The notes beneath the pieces were generated by a model, which worked only from the letters and a program-made list of their open reading frames with translations, had not been told where the DNA came from and made no database searches. This document shows, one piece after another, positions 1 to 5,757 of a stretch of DNA of 8,493 nucleotides; the first letter of the stretch is position 1; each line of letters starts with the position of its first letter. This DNA is from Chloroflexota bacterium (GTDB taxonomy: Bacteria; Chloroflexota; Limnocylindria; Limnocylindrales; CSP1-4): contig JACCQX010000060.1 of assembly GCA_013813905.1 (NCBI GenBank), forward strand, positions 1 through 8,493. The letters run 5' to 3'. Both the position numbers and the translations under genes were made by a program.

Positions 1-85
1 GGCGGGGCAGGGCGGGGAGCGCTATTACACGGCCGACCATTACGAGTCGTTCGAGCGGATCCGGCTCACCGACACCGATCCATGA
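1..85 (+). CDS. Barnase-type guanyl-specific ribonuclease, C-terminal end only
   Basis: Reading from base 2, the window holds the last 27 codons of a gene that starts off the left edge and ends at the TGA at 83-85. The residues RYYTADHYESFERIR match the C-terminus of barnase (TTDHYQTFTKIR) and of Streptomyces RNase Sa. The His codon at 38-40 aligns with the catalytic general acid His102 of barnase. Members of this family are usually secreted and cleave RNA after guanine. The assignment is strengthened by the next gene, a barstar-type inhibitor whose ATG overlaps this stop codon by four bases, so the two are co-translated. Only the C-terminus is visible: a signal peptide, or a larger polymorphic-toxin context with this domain at the end, cannot be judged. 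Confidence 0.85.
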   Translation, partial: AGQGGERYYTADHYESFERIRLTDTDP

Positions 86-537
86 ACGGGACACCGGACC
101 GCGTCCTCGACGATCTCGATCAGCGCGCGCTCGTGCCGCCGTCCGGACTGCGCGAGTTCCGCTCGCGCCGCTCGTCGGAGGAGGTACAGCTGGCACTCGA
201 GGCAGGGGGGATCCGCTGCTTCCTCCTTGACCTGCGCGGCGTGTCGGACAAGGCCGGCCTGCTTGAGGTGTGGGCCGCGTCCGTCGGAGCGCCCGATCGG
301 GTCGGATGGAACTGGGACGCCATCGATGAGGCGATGCGGGACGTGAGCTGGGCACGGGCGGAGCGCTACGTGGTCATCGTGACGGGCGGGGGTGCGGGCG
401 CATCAGCCGACCCGAGGGCGTGGGATACAGCGCTCGACATCCTGCGCACGGCCGTCGCGGAGTGGGACTCGCGCGGTATCCCACTGCTCGTCCTGGTGCG
501 CGGCGTGCCGCTCGTGGATCATCAAGAGCGACGTTGA
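82..537 (+). CDS. Barstar-family ribonuclease inhibitor
   Basis: This 151-residue protein is a barstar-like inhibitor that would bind and block the ribonuclease encoded just upstream inside the cell. The diagnostic segment is VGWNWDAIDEAMRD at about residues 74-87, which aligns with the barstar inhibitory helix (YGENLDALWDCL). Asp79 takes the place of barstar Asp35, which plugs the barnase active site; Glu83 stands where barstar has Asp39, a conservative change. A strand (residues 44-52), the DKAGLL segment (56-61) and two hydrophobic strands (95-101 and 132-140) fit the barstar fold. It is longer than the 89-residue Bacillus barstar because of an N-terminal extension of about 40 residues, as in many barstar-family proteins of high-GC bacteria. 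The ATG overlaps the ribonuclease stop codon (ATGA), so this start is secure and antitoxin synthesis is tied to toxin translation. Confidence 0.9.
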   Translation: MNGTPDRVLDDLDQRALVPPSGLREFRSRRSSEEVQLALEAGGIRCFLLDLRGVSDKAGLLEVWAASVGAPDRVGWNWDAIDEAMRDVSWARAERYVVIVTGGGAGASADPRAWDTALDILRTAVAEWDSRGIPLLVLVRGVPLVDHQERR

Positions 538-556
538 CACTGACGACCGCCTACTC

Positions 557-572
557 CCGGTATCGGTACCGG
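557..572 (+). terminator. Hairpin 20 bases after the barstar stop, possible terminator
   Basis: CCGGTA, a TCGG loop and TACCGG form a perfect 6-bp stem with a 4-base loop. It sits where a terminator for the ribonuclease-barstar transcript is expected. There is no T-tract after it, so factor-independent termination is doubtful. Confidence 0.3.
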
Positions 573-656
573 TCGACGGACAGCTGTGCTGGAGTCCTCA
601 TCGCGGGCGTTCCAGTACCCGCGGGGATCCAGGCATCCGACTCTGAGACCCGTTGC

Positions 657-795
657 ACCGATAGTGGTGGTGGCGAAGCGCTCAAGGCCACGCGATCCGT
701 GCGGGCAGGTCGCGGTCGTTCTCATTGCGACCGCGCTCCCCCTCTGGCAGCCGCTCTGCGCCGGTTGCCGCCGTCCGCTACCGATAGTGCTGGTG
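657..795 (+). repeat. 16-base direct repeat, two copies upstream of dnaJ
   Basis: ACCGATAGTGGTGGTG at 657-672 and ACCGATAGTGCTGGTG at 780-795 differ at one base and start 123 bases apart. The second copy ends 63 bases before the dnaJ ATG, roughly 50 bases upstream of the -10-like box, a suitable place for a regulator site. It does not resemble the CIRCE or HAIR heat-shock operators. It could also be chance or a relic of a duplication. Confidence 0.45.
711..735 (+). other. GC-rich 8-bp hairpin between the direct repeats
   Basis: CGCGGTCG (711-718) and CGACCGCG (728-735) are perfect inverted complements around a 9-base loop. A pyrimidine-rich run (CTCCCCCTCT) follows directly. It may be a terminator for upstream transcription or a dyad operator; the sequence does not decide between them. 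Confidence 0.4.
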
Positions 796-843
796 CCGCC
801 GGGCTTGCACGACCCTCGTAGGGAGGCGGAGGGCGACGCTCCG

Positions 844-849
844 TATACT
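844..849 (+). promoter_or_regulatory. -10 box (TATACT) of dnaJ, suggesting a leaderless transcript
   Basis: TATACT is a near-consensus -10 hexamer (TATAAT) in very GC-rich surroundings. Its last base is 9 bases before the dnaJ ATG at 859. Since transcription normally starts about 7 bases after the -10 box, the mRNA would begin at or within a few bases of the ATG. No good -35 box is seen at 17 bases upstream. There is no Shine-Dalgarno between the box and the ATG, which agrees with leaderless translation. Confidence 0.5.
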
Positions 850-858
850 CGGTGCTGC

Positions 859-2049
859 ATGGTCAGCGAACGTGATTACTACGACATCCTGGGCGTCCAG
901 CGCGGCGCCTCGGATGAGGAACTGAAGCGCGCCTTCCGCCGGCTCGCCCAGCAGTGGCACCCCGATGTCAGCACGGAACCCGGCGCCGATCTGCGCTTCA
1001 AGGAGATCAACGAGGCGTACCAGATCCTCTCCGATCCCCAGCGCCGGCAGGCTTACGACATGTTCGGCCGTGCCGGCGTCAACGGACCAGGGTCGGGCGA
1101 TCCGTTCGGTGCCGGCGGCTTCCAGGGCTTCGGGGATCTGTTCGATGCCTTCTTCGGTGCCGGCGCGGGGACGGGCACCCGCCGCGGCAGGCCACCCGCC
1201 GGATCGGACCTCCGCTACGACCTGCGCCTGACGTTCGCAGAGACCATCTCCGGCGCGGACAAGGAGATCGAGTTCACGGCCATGGCCCGCTGTGAGACCT
1301 GCGCGGGCAGCGGCGCGGAACAGGGCACTTCGCCCGTGACTTGTCCGCAGTGCAGCGGCACCGGCGAGGTGCGTCAGGTCCGGAACACGATGCTGGGCCA
1401 GATGGTCAACGTCACCACCTGCGGACGCTGCCGCGGCCTTGGCCGCATCGTCGAGTCGCCCTGCAAGACGTGCCGTGGAGACGGTCGCGTGGAGCGCAAG
1501 CGCACGCTGCGGGTCGGGGTCCCGGCGGGCATCGACGAGGGCCACCAGATCCGTCTCTCCGGCGAGGGTGAGGCCGGACCGCGTGGCGGGCCACCCGGAA
1601 ACCTGTACGTCGTCACGCACGTCGAGCCCCACCCGCAACTGAAGCGCCAGGAGACGGAGCTGTTCTACGAGCTGGATGTGTCGATCACGCAGGCGTCGCT
1701 GGGCGCTCGCGTGCCGGTCCCGACTCCGGACGGTGAGGAATGGGTGGAGGTGCGCCCGGGCACGCAGCCAGGCACGGAGATCCGGCTACGCGGCAAGGGC
1801 GTGCCCCACTTGCGCCGCAGCGGCTCACGCGGCGACCTGCATGTGCTGGTCGATGTCCGAGTGCCATCGAGGCTCAGCAGCCGCCAGCGCGAGCTGCTCG
1901 AGGAGCTTGCTGTCGAGTCCGGCGAGATCGCCGACGACGGTGGGGGCGATGACCGCGAGGGGCCCACGAACGGCACAGGCCCCGCCGCGCGGAGTGGACG
2001 GCGCCGGAAGACCGGCATCCGCGATCGGCTCAAGGACGCCATCAGCTGA
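859..2049 (+). CDS. dnaJ: Chaperone protein DnaJ (Hsp40 co-chaperone)
   Basis: This 396-residue protein binds unfolded polypeptides and stimulates the ATPase of DnaK in the cytoplasm. The J domain is at residues 6-71 with the HPD motif at 34-36. A Gly/Phe-rich linker follows (about 73-115). The zinc-binding region has all four CxxCxGxG repeats, beginning at residues 145 (CETCAGSG), 162 (CPQCSGTG), 188 (CGRCRGLG) and 202 (CKTCRGDG). Two beta-rich substrate-binding domains and a basic tail (RRRKTGIRDRLKDAIS) complete a full-length type I DnaJ. The ATG at 859 is chosen because MVSERDYYDILG is the standard N-terminus; the open frame extends upstream to 586 but that part is not DnaJ-like. No dnaK or grpE is next to it. 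prmA follows directly, a linkage seen in several bacterial phyla. Confidence 0.97.
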   Translation: MVSERDYYDILGVQRGASDEELKRAFRRLAQQWHPDVSTEPGADLRFKEINEAYQILSDPQRRQAYDMFGRAGVNGPGSGDPFGAGGFQGFGDLFDAFFGAGAGTGTRRGRPPAGSDLRYDLRLTFAETISGADKEIEFTAMARCETCAGSGAEQGTSPVTCPQCSGTGEVRQVRNTMLGQMVNVTTCGRCRGLGRIVESPCKTCRGDGRVERKRTLRVGVPAGIDEGHQIRLSGEGEAGPRGGPPGNLYVVTHVEPHPQLKRQETELFYELDVSITQASLGARVPVPTPDGEEWVEVRPGTQPGTEIRLRGKGVPHLRRSGSRGDLHVLVDVRVPSRLSSRQRELLEELAVESGEIADDGGGDDREGPTNGTGPAARSGRRRKTGIRDRLKDAIS

Positions 2050-2060
2050 CGCCACCCGGC

Positions 2061-2075
2061 GAGGAGGAGGGTCTG
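2061..2075 (+). promoter_or_regulatory. Strong Shine-Dalgarno followed by a probable CTG start of prmA
   Basis: GAGGAGGAGG at 2061-2070 is complementary to the 16S rRNA 3' end. The in-frame CTG at 2073-2075 lies 5 bases after the GGAGG core at 2063-2067. No ATG, GTG or TTG occurs in this frame between the dnaJ stop and the GTG at 2136, while conserved PrmA sequence is already under way at 2091. Confidence 0.55.
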
Positions 2076-3023
2076 TCCGCGGCGGGCACCTGGCTGGAGC
2101 TGGCTGTTACCGCGGACCAGGAGGCGGTCGAGGCCGTGAGCGAGATACTGTCGCGCGTGGCGCCGGGCGGTGTCTCGGTGGAGGTGCCCTTCCAGCTCGT
2201 CGACGAGGGGCTCGGGGCGCGCACGGATGGCAGCCGGCCGGCCGTGGTGCGTGCCTACGTACCGGCTCTGGACGCGAACGCCGCAACAGCCGCCGTGGAG
2301 GAAGCCGAACGCTCCCTGGGCCACTTGGCGGCCTTCGGCCTGCGGCCCATCGGCGACCTTGAGGTGCGGCCGGTCCACGAGGAGGACTGGGCAGATGCCT
2401 GGAAGCGTCACTTCCCGGTGTTGCGCATCGGGCGCCGCCTGGTGATCCGACCGACCTGGCGTCGGCACACGCCCAAGCCGGATGACGTGGTGCTGGCGCT
2501 CGACCCTGGCATGGCCTTCGGCACGGGCCTGCATCCCACCACGCGGCTCTGCCTGGTGGCCATCGAGCGTTGGGCAGACCAGGGCCATCTGGCCGGTGCC
2601 CGCGTGCTGGACGTGGGCTGCGGCTCCGGGATCCTCTCGTTGGCCGCGGCGAAGCTCGGCGCGGCGGAGGTCCTGGGCGTGGACACCGACCTCATCGCCG
2701 CGGAAGCCACGCTCGCCAACGCGCGGCGCAACCGGCTCGTTCGCAAGGTGCTGGCACGACGCGGGACGCTGCCGGTCTGGGAGAGTCCCTTTGACGTAGT
2801 GCTGGCCAACCTGATCGCGTCCCTGCTCCAGCATCTGGCCGGCGAACTGGCCGGGGCTCTCCGTCCTGGCGGTCGCCTGCTGGCGAGCGGCATCTTCAAG
2901 GACCGTGAGGACGAAGTACGGCAGGCCTTCGCCGCGGCGGGGCTATCCCTGATCGGGCGGACCGAAGAGACCGACTGGGTATGCCTGGAGGTCGTCCGGC
3001 CGGTCGAGTCGACGGAGGTCTGA
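2073..3023 (+). CDS. prmA: Ribosomal protein L11 methyltransferase PrmA
   Basis: PrmA transfers methyl groups from S-adenosylmethionine to lysines and the N-terminus of ribosomal protein L11. Read from CTG 2073 the product has 316 residues, within the family range. The N-terminal domain, with WLELAVTADQEAVEAVSEIL (2091-2150), matches the PrmA start (typically WLEI.V...P...E.V...L). The family signature FGTGLHPTT begins near residue 149. The SAM-binding motif VLDVGCGSG is at 178-186, the acidic loop VLGVDTD follows, and NLIAS (from 246) corresponds to the family's NILA active-site motif. Only a GTG at 2136 offers a standard start, and it would remove the first beta strand and part of helix 1, so CTG 2073 is preferred. 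The start lies 23 bases after the dnaJ stop, so the genes are co-transcribed. The rsmE gene that often follows prmA is absent. Confidence 0.93.
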   Translation: MSAAGTWLELAVTADQEAVEAVSEILSRVAPGGVSVEVPFQLVDEGLGARTDGSRPAVVRAYVPALDANAATAAVEEAERSLGHLAAFGLRPIGDLEVRPVHEEDWADAWKRHFPVLRIGRRLVIRPTWRRHTPKPDDVVLALDPGMAFGTGLHPTTRLCLVAIERWADQGHLAGARVLDVGCGSGILSLAAAKLGAAEVLGVDTDLIAAEATLANARRNRLVRKVLARRGTLPVWESPFDVVLANLIASLLQHLAGELAGALRPGGRLLASGIFKDREDEVRQAFAAAGLSLIGRTEETDWVCLEVVRPVESTEV

Positions 3024-3068
3024 GGTCGATCTCATCGGCACCGGCGGGGAGACATCGGCTGACCTCAG
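3020..3068. terminator. Long-loop inverted repeat after prmA
   Basis: CTGAGGTC (3020-3027) and GACCTCAG (3061-3068) are exact inverted complements with 33 bases between them. The dyad lies in the 69-base space between prmA (+) and the minus-strand pseudogene, where a two-way terminator would be expected. The large loop and lack of T-tracts keep this tentative. Confidence 0.3.
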
Positions 3069-3092
3069 GGCACACCCGCTAGTCGCTTGGGA

Positions 3093-3570
3093 TCAAGTCA
3101 CATCCCGTCCGAAGCGCCGCTTGCCGAGCAAGAGCCCGAGCAACCCGACCATGACCAGGAAGGCCGCGCTGCCGGGCGACTCCCTGGGAGACTCGTCATC
3201 TGTGGGCGGCAGCGCGTCGATCACGAGGACCACGAGTGCCTTTTCCAGGTCGTCGACCTGCAGCTCGAGTGGGTAGTCAGCGACGCTGCCCTCGAAGGGA
3301 TGCATCCGGAGCCGGTCACCGTCCAGCAGTCGATAGTCCACCACGCTGAACGCATCACGGTTCTGGGGCGAGCTGCTGATGAGATACCGCACGCCCTCGG
3401 AGTAGTAGGTCGGGTGACAGCTCGGTCGGCCCGCGCCCCGCGTCTGCAGCCCGGGTCGAAGGTCGCCTGCGTAGACCTGCTCCACGTCCCAATGGAAGGT
3501 CTCGTCGCCAGCTTCGTCGCTGGTCGATCCGAGGCGACCGACCGGGACGACAGCCTGACCGTATGGGCAC
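3093..3570 (-). pseudogene. 5'-truncated gene for a secreted, C-terminally membrane-anchored protein
   Basis: The minus strand encodes about 157 coherent residues ending at the TGA complement 3093-3095. The sequence runs VGRLGSTSDEAGDETFHWDV, then VEQVYAGDL, a CHPTYYSEGVRYLI segment, and VVDYRLLDGDRLRMHPFEG. It ends in a hydrophobic helix (AAFLVMVGLLGLLLG) with a KRR stop-transfer cluster. The layout, strands ending in 'V..VY.GD', a Cys, then 'G.RYL', recalls TIMP/NTR-like extracellular domains of bacterial surface proteins, but that is only a resemblance. Such genes start with a signal peptide about 30-40 residues before the VGRL segment. Here, upstream of about 3570 the frame runs into Arg/Gly-rich nonsense lying antisense to a sigma-factor fragment. 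No signal peptide exists in any nearby frame. The 5' end therefore seems to be deleted. Confidence 0.65.
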
Positions 3571-3745
3571 AGGTGACCGGCTCCCGGCTCGTCAACGCCA
3601 CGTCCTGTACCTGCGCTACCGGGCGGACCTGTCCTTCGATGACGTTGCCGCCGGGTTGGCCATCTCTCCCGGCGCTGCCCGCACCCTCGCCAGCCGGGCG
3701 CTCGAACGCGTCCGTCGCGAACTGGCTGATCCAGGAGCCCGATGA
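3563..3745 (+). pseudogene. C-terminal remnant of an ECF-type sigma factor (region 4)
   Basis: From 3575 the plus strand encodes DRLPARQRHVLYLRYRADLS and continues as a full sigma region 4 helix-turn-helix (FDDVAAGLAISPGAARTLAS, then RALERVRREL), ending at TGA 3743-3745. This segment recognises the -35 promoter element in intact sigma factors. It aligns well with the end of the complete sigma factor at 5212-5757 (NALPPVEREAVLLRYSAGLT...). Region 2, which binds core polymerase and the -10 box, is missing: upstream codons in this frame (WSIRGDRPGRQPDR) are not sigma-like and lie inside the minus-strand gene remnant. An ATG at 3563 could in principle yield a 60-residue region-4-only protein, but no Shine-Dalgarno is evident. 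The stop overlaps the next gene's start, as in an intact sigma/partner pair. Confidence 0.75.
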
Positions 3746-4458
3746 TGGAACCATGGCGCATCGAGCAGGCTCTTCGGGAACGACCCCCGAACGAGCCCAC
3801 CTATCGGGCCGGCCCGCTGGCCTTGGATGCGACCGCCGGACGCCATAGAGGCTTGCGCGGGATCCTCGGCGGCATGGCGACAGTGGGCGCGACGGCCGCC
3901 GTCGTAGCGCTGGCGGGAGTCATAACCTTTGTCGTCCTCTTGCCGGGTTTCAGCCCCGCTAACGACGGTTTCCCCGCGCTCTGTTCGCCTGAGCGCCTCG
4001 ACTTCCGGGTCGTGCGGGTGACCGACCTCGCGGGCGGCCGGCGCATAGACACGGAGCTCGAAAACTTGAGTGAAGAGGACTGCGCGATCCCGCGGGCGAT
4101 GCACGTGCGCATCCACGACCGGCCACACCGCCGGGTGCCGGCCGATTCCGACTTCACTGCTCAAAACGTGGGTCGGGAGCACCTGGTACCGGGGATCGTC
4201 CGCGTTCCAAGCGGCTCTGTGGCGCGCGGCGTGATCGATTGGACGAACCCTTGCCGGCCCGTGGACGCGGCCGACCTCTCGGTGCTGGCGTACCTGTCGG
4301 AGCATCCCCGACCCATCGGCACCCGGGTCGAGACGGCCTACGACCGGGACGGACGTGCTGGTGTGCCTGCCTGTATACGGCCTGAGTCCATCGCCCTCGT
4401 GACCTCACTCACGATCACCGAGGCGTCGGGAACGGACGATCGGGTCCCCTCGCTGTGA
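3742..4458 (+). CDS. Membrane-anchored protein with Cys-rich extracellular domain, former sigma-factor partner
   Basis: This is a 238-residue protein of unproven function. Residues 1-44 are a charged cytoplasmic segment (RIEQALRERPPNEPTYRAG), 46-68 form one membrane span, and the rest would be outside the cell. The outer domain has four Cys (81, 114, 171, 211) spaced as in DUF4232-like domains: a Cys before the first strand, 'ELENLSEEDC', then 'DWTNPC', then 'PAC'. The start ATG 3742 overlaps the sigma remnant's stop (ATGA). A second ATG at 3745 has better spacing (7 bases) to AGGAG at 3733-3737, so the start could be one codon later. Its position after a sigma gene suggests a role as membrane-bound anti-sigma or sensor, but no zinc-binding anti-sigma motif is seen. 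With its sigma gene truncated it may be an orphan. No frameshift or internal stop is present. Confidence 0.75.
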   Translation: MMEPWRIEQALRERPPNEPTYRAGPLALDATAGRHRGLRGILGGMATVGATAAVVALAGVITFVVLLPGFSPANDGFPALCSPERLDFRVVRVTDLAGGRRIDTELENLSEEDCAIPRAMHVRIHDRPHRRVPADSDFTAQNVGREHLVPGIVRVPSGSVARGVIDWTNPCRPVDAADLSVLAYLSEHPRPIGTRVETAYDRDGRAGVPACIRPESIALVTSLTITEASGTDDRVPSL

Positions 4459-5192
4459 GGACGATGGCGATGGGCGGCGACAACGCATTGACGATCGGCA
4501 CGATCCGGATCTCCGACGAGTGCGTGGTCTTGGAGACAGCGGGCGACCGGTCCACGCTCGTCGTGTGGTGAAGCGAACAGGCGAGCTGGGACCCGGAAGG
4601 GCGCCGGGTCCTGTTTCGCGGACCGGTCGGCGAAATCATCGAGCTTCGAGACGGACAGCAGGTCGGTCTGGGGGGTAGCGGCAGGGATCTGTCGATGGAG
4701 GGGCTGTCGCCCGAGGAATGGGACGGGCTCTTTCGTGGGATGAGTGGCTCACGAGCATCGACTGGACTGCTGCACCCGATCCGACATGCCGCGCTGATTC
4801 CGTCTGGTCCGTGGGGGAGGTGAGCGTCGATCCGAGTCCGTCCCCCGTTCCGCCGACGGTCGATCCATCGCTCGTCGCCGTGCCGACACAGGATCCAGAG
4901 CCGTCGGGTTCTCCTGGCCGTGTCCGGCCGCGCTCATCGAGGGGACCCTGGTGACCGATGAACGTTGGGGTCTGGCGATCGAGGACACCGACGGCTTGAC
5001 GCGGAAGGTCCTGTGGCCGCATGGGTATGCAGCCGTGTGGAAGGGAGCCGGCTCGCCCTGCTCGGTGCCAGCGCGTCGATGGTGGCGAGCGAGTAGCGGA
5101 CGACGTCGCGCCGATCGGACCTGCACTTCGACTGTCGGAAACTGCAGGTCTGGGTCGTTATCAGTGTGACCGCCGACACCGCCCGGAGATGA
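4455..5192 (+). pseudogene. Decayed gene, about 245 codons, spread over three frames
   Basis: A coherent protein can be followed only by changing frame. It starts at GTG 4455 (overlapping the previous stop) or ATG 4464/4470, and meets an in-frame TGA at 4569-4571 after STLVVW. It continues in that frame as SEQASWDPEGRRVLFRGPVG and on to LSPEEWDGLFRG. Near 4718-4735 it must shift to the frame reading SWDEWLTSIDWTAAPDPTC and WSVGEVSVDP. Between about 4880 and 4912 it shifts again to SWPCPAALIEGTLVTDERWG and LTRKVLWPHGYAAVW. Near 5035-5045 it shifts back to RLALLGASASMVASE, which ends at TAG 5094. Weak coding sense (DLHFDCRKLQVWVV) may go on to TGA 5190. I do not recognise the family; the beta-rich sequence lacks a signal peptide or membrane span. 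It lies between two sigma modules and is probably a third member of the upstream operon. Confidence 0.65.
5137..5161 (+). promoter_or_regulatory. Possible ECF-type promoter ahead of the sigma factor gene
   Basis: GGAAAC (5137-5142) and CGTTAT (5156-5161) resemble the -35 (GGAAC) and -10 (CGTT/CGTA) boxes of ECF sigma promoters, about 50 bases before the sigma gene, where an autoregulated promoter would be. The 13-base gap is shorter than the usual 15-17, so this is tentative. Confidence 0.25.
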
Positions 5193-5211
5193 CCGACATG
5201 ACCGACGAACA

Positions 5212-5757
5212 GTGATTCGTGCCAGCCCGGTCCTCGAGAGCGCCCGGGTGGAGGACAGCGACGAGGCACTCGTCGGCGCGGCGAAGGCGGACCCGGCGCG
5301 GTTCGCTGCCATCTATGGGCGCTATCGCCTCCCCGTCTTCCGCTACCTTCGCGCGCGTGGTGAGACCGAGGACGGCGCGGCTGACCTGACAGGGGCCACG
5401 TTCGAGCGGGCGCTCCGTGCACTACCTCGCTACCGGTCGCGGGGCGGCGGGCTTGCCGCCTGGCTCTTGCGCATCGCCCGCAACGCTGCACTCGATGAGC
5501 AGAAGCGGCGCGGTCGGATGGAGCCAGGGCCGACGGAGCTGATGTTCGCCCGCTTACCTACCCCCGGACCTGCCGACGCGACGGAGATCCGTATGGCGGT
5601 CAACGCCTTGCCGCCCGTCGAGCGCGAAGCGGTGCTGCTCCGCTACTCGGCGGGGCTCACGGCGCGCGAGATCGGTCCGGTCATCGGCAAGAGCGCTGAC
5701 GCGACTCAGAAGCTGATCGAACGAGCACTGCACACCCTCAAGGAGGACCTGCGATGA
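5212..5757 (+). CDS. ECF-type RNA polymerase sigma factor
   Basis: The 181-residue product directs RNA polymerase to a specific promoter set. Region 2 spans about residues 27-100, with the core-binding helix DPARFAAIYGRYRLPVFRYL and the -10 recognition part (TFERALRALPRYRSRGGGLA, then WLLRIARNAALDEQKRR). A short linker (101-127) leads to region 4 (128-180), where ALPPVEREAVLLRYSAGLT and REIGPVIGKSADATQKLIER form the -35-binding helix-turn-helix. The length and the absence of regions 1 and 3 are typical of ECF (group 4) factors. The GTG at 5212 lacks a clear Shine-Dalgarno. GTG 5248 (MEDSDEALVGA) is an equally good start, with GAGAG 7 bases upstream, and keeps the whole conserved part. The stop overlaps the next ATG by 4 bases, coupling it to a putative anti-sigma factor. 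Confidence 0.9.
   Translation: MIRASPVLESARVEDSDEALVGAAKADPARFAAIYGRYRLPVFRYLRARGETEDGAADLTGATFERALRALPRYRSRGGGLAAWLLRIARNAALDEQKRRGRMEPGPTELMFARLPTPGPADATEIRMAVNALPPVEREAVLLRYSAGLTAREIGPVIGKSADATQKLIERALHTLKEDLR

Larger units (their letters stand above)
538..858 (+). other. Intergenic region between barstar and dnaJ
   Basis: No convincing gene lies in these 321 bases. An open frame runs through it into dnaJ, but its translation up to base 858 has no family resemblance and is rich in Arg and Pro, as expected of non-coding high-GC DNA. No tRNA or CIRCE operator is seen. The gap contains two hairpins (557-572 and 711-735), a near-perfect 16-base direct repeat (657-672 and 780-795) and a -10-like box just before dnaJ. 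These are entered separately. Confidence 0.7.

Noticed and set aside
1..20. G-rich run (GGCGGGGCAGGGCGGGG) as a G-quadruplex
   Set aside because: It lies within the coding end of the ribonuclease gene, encodes Gly/Gln codons, and has only three runs of three or more G.
586..858. 91-codon in-frame extension upstream of DnaJ
   Set aside because: The translation is unrelated to DnaJ, and the standard N-terminus starts at ATG 859 right after a -10-like box.
538..858. CRISPR, tRNA or CIRCE element before dnaJ
   Set aside because: There is only one pair of short repeats, no cloverleaf, and no TTAGCACTC/GAGTGCTAA dyad.
1665..2834. Long minus-strand open frame (389 codons) opposite dnaJ and prmA
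   Set aside because: It lies antisense to two clear genes; high-GC DNA gives such open frames by chance, and its His/Arg/Gln-rich translation has no family features.
3087..3848. 253-codon plus-strand open frame
   Set aside because: It is antisense to the coherent minus-strand secreted-protein remnant and out of frame with the sigma fragment; the translation shows no domain.
4566..4574. TGG-TGA-AGC as a possible selenocysteine or recoded stop
   Set aside because: The same gene needs three further frame changes and meets a second stop at 5094, so simple decay is the better explanation; no SECIS-like structure was recognised.
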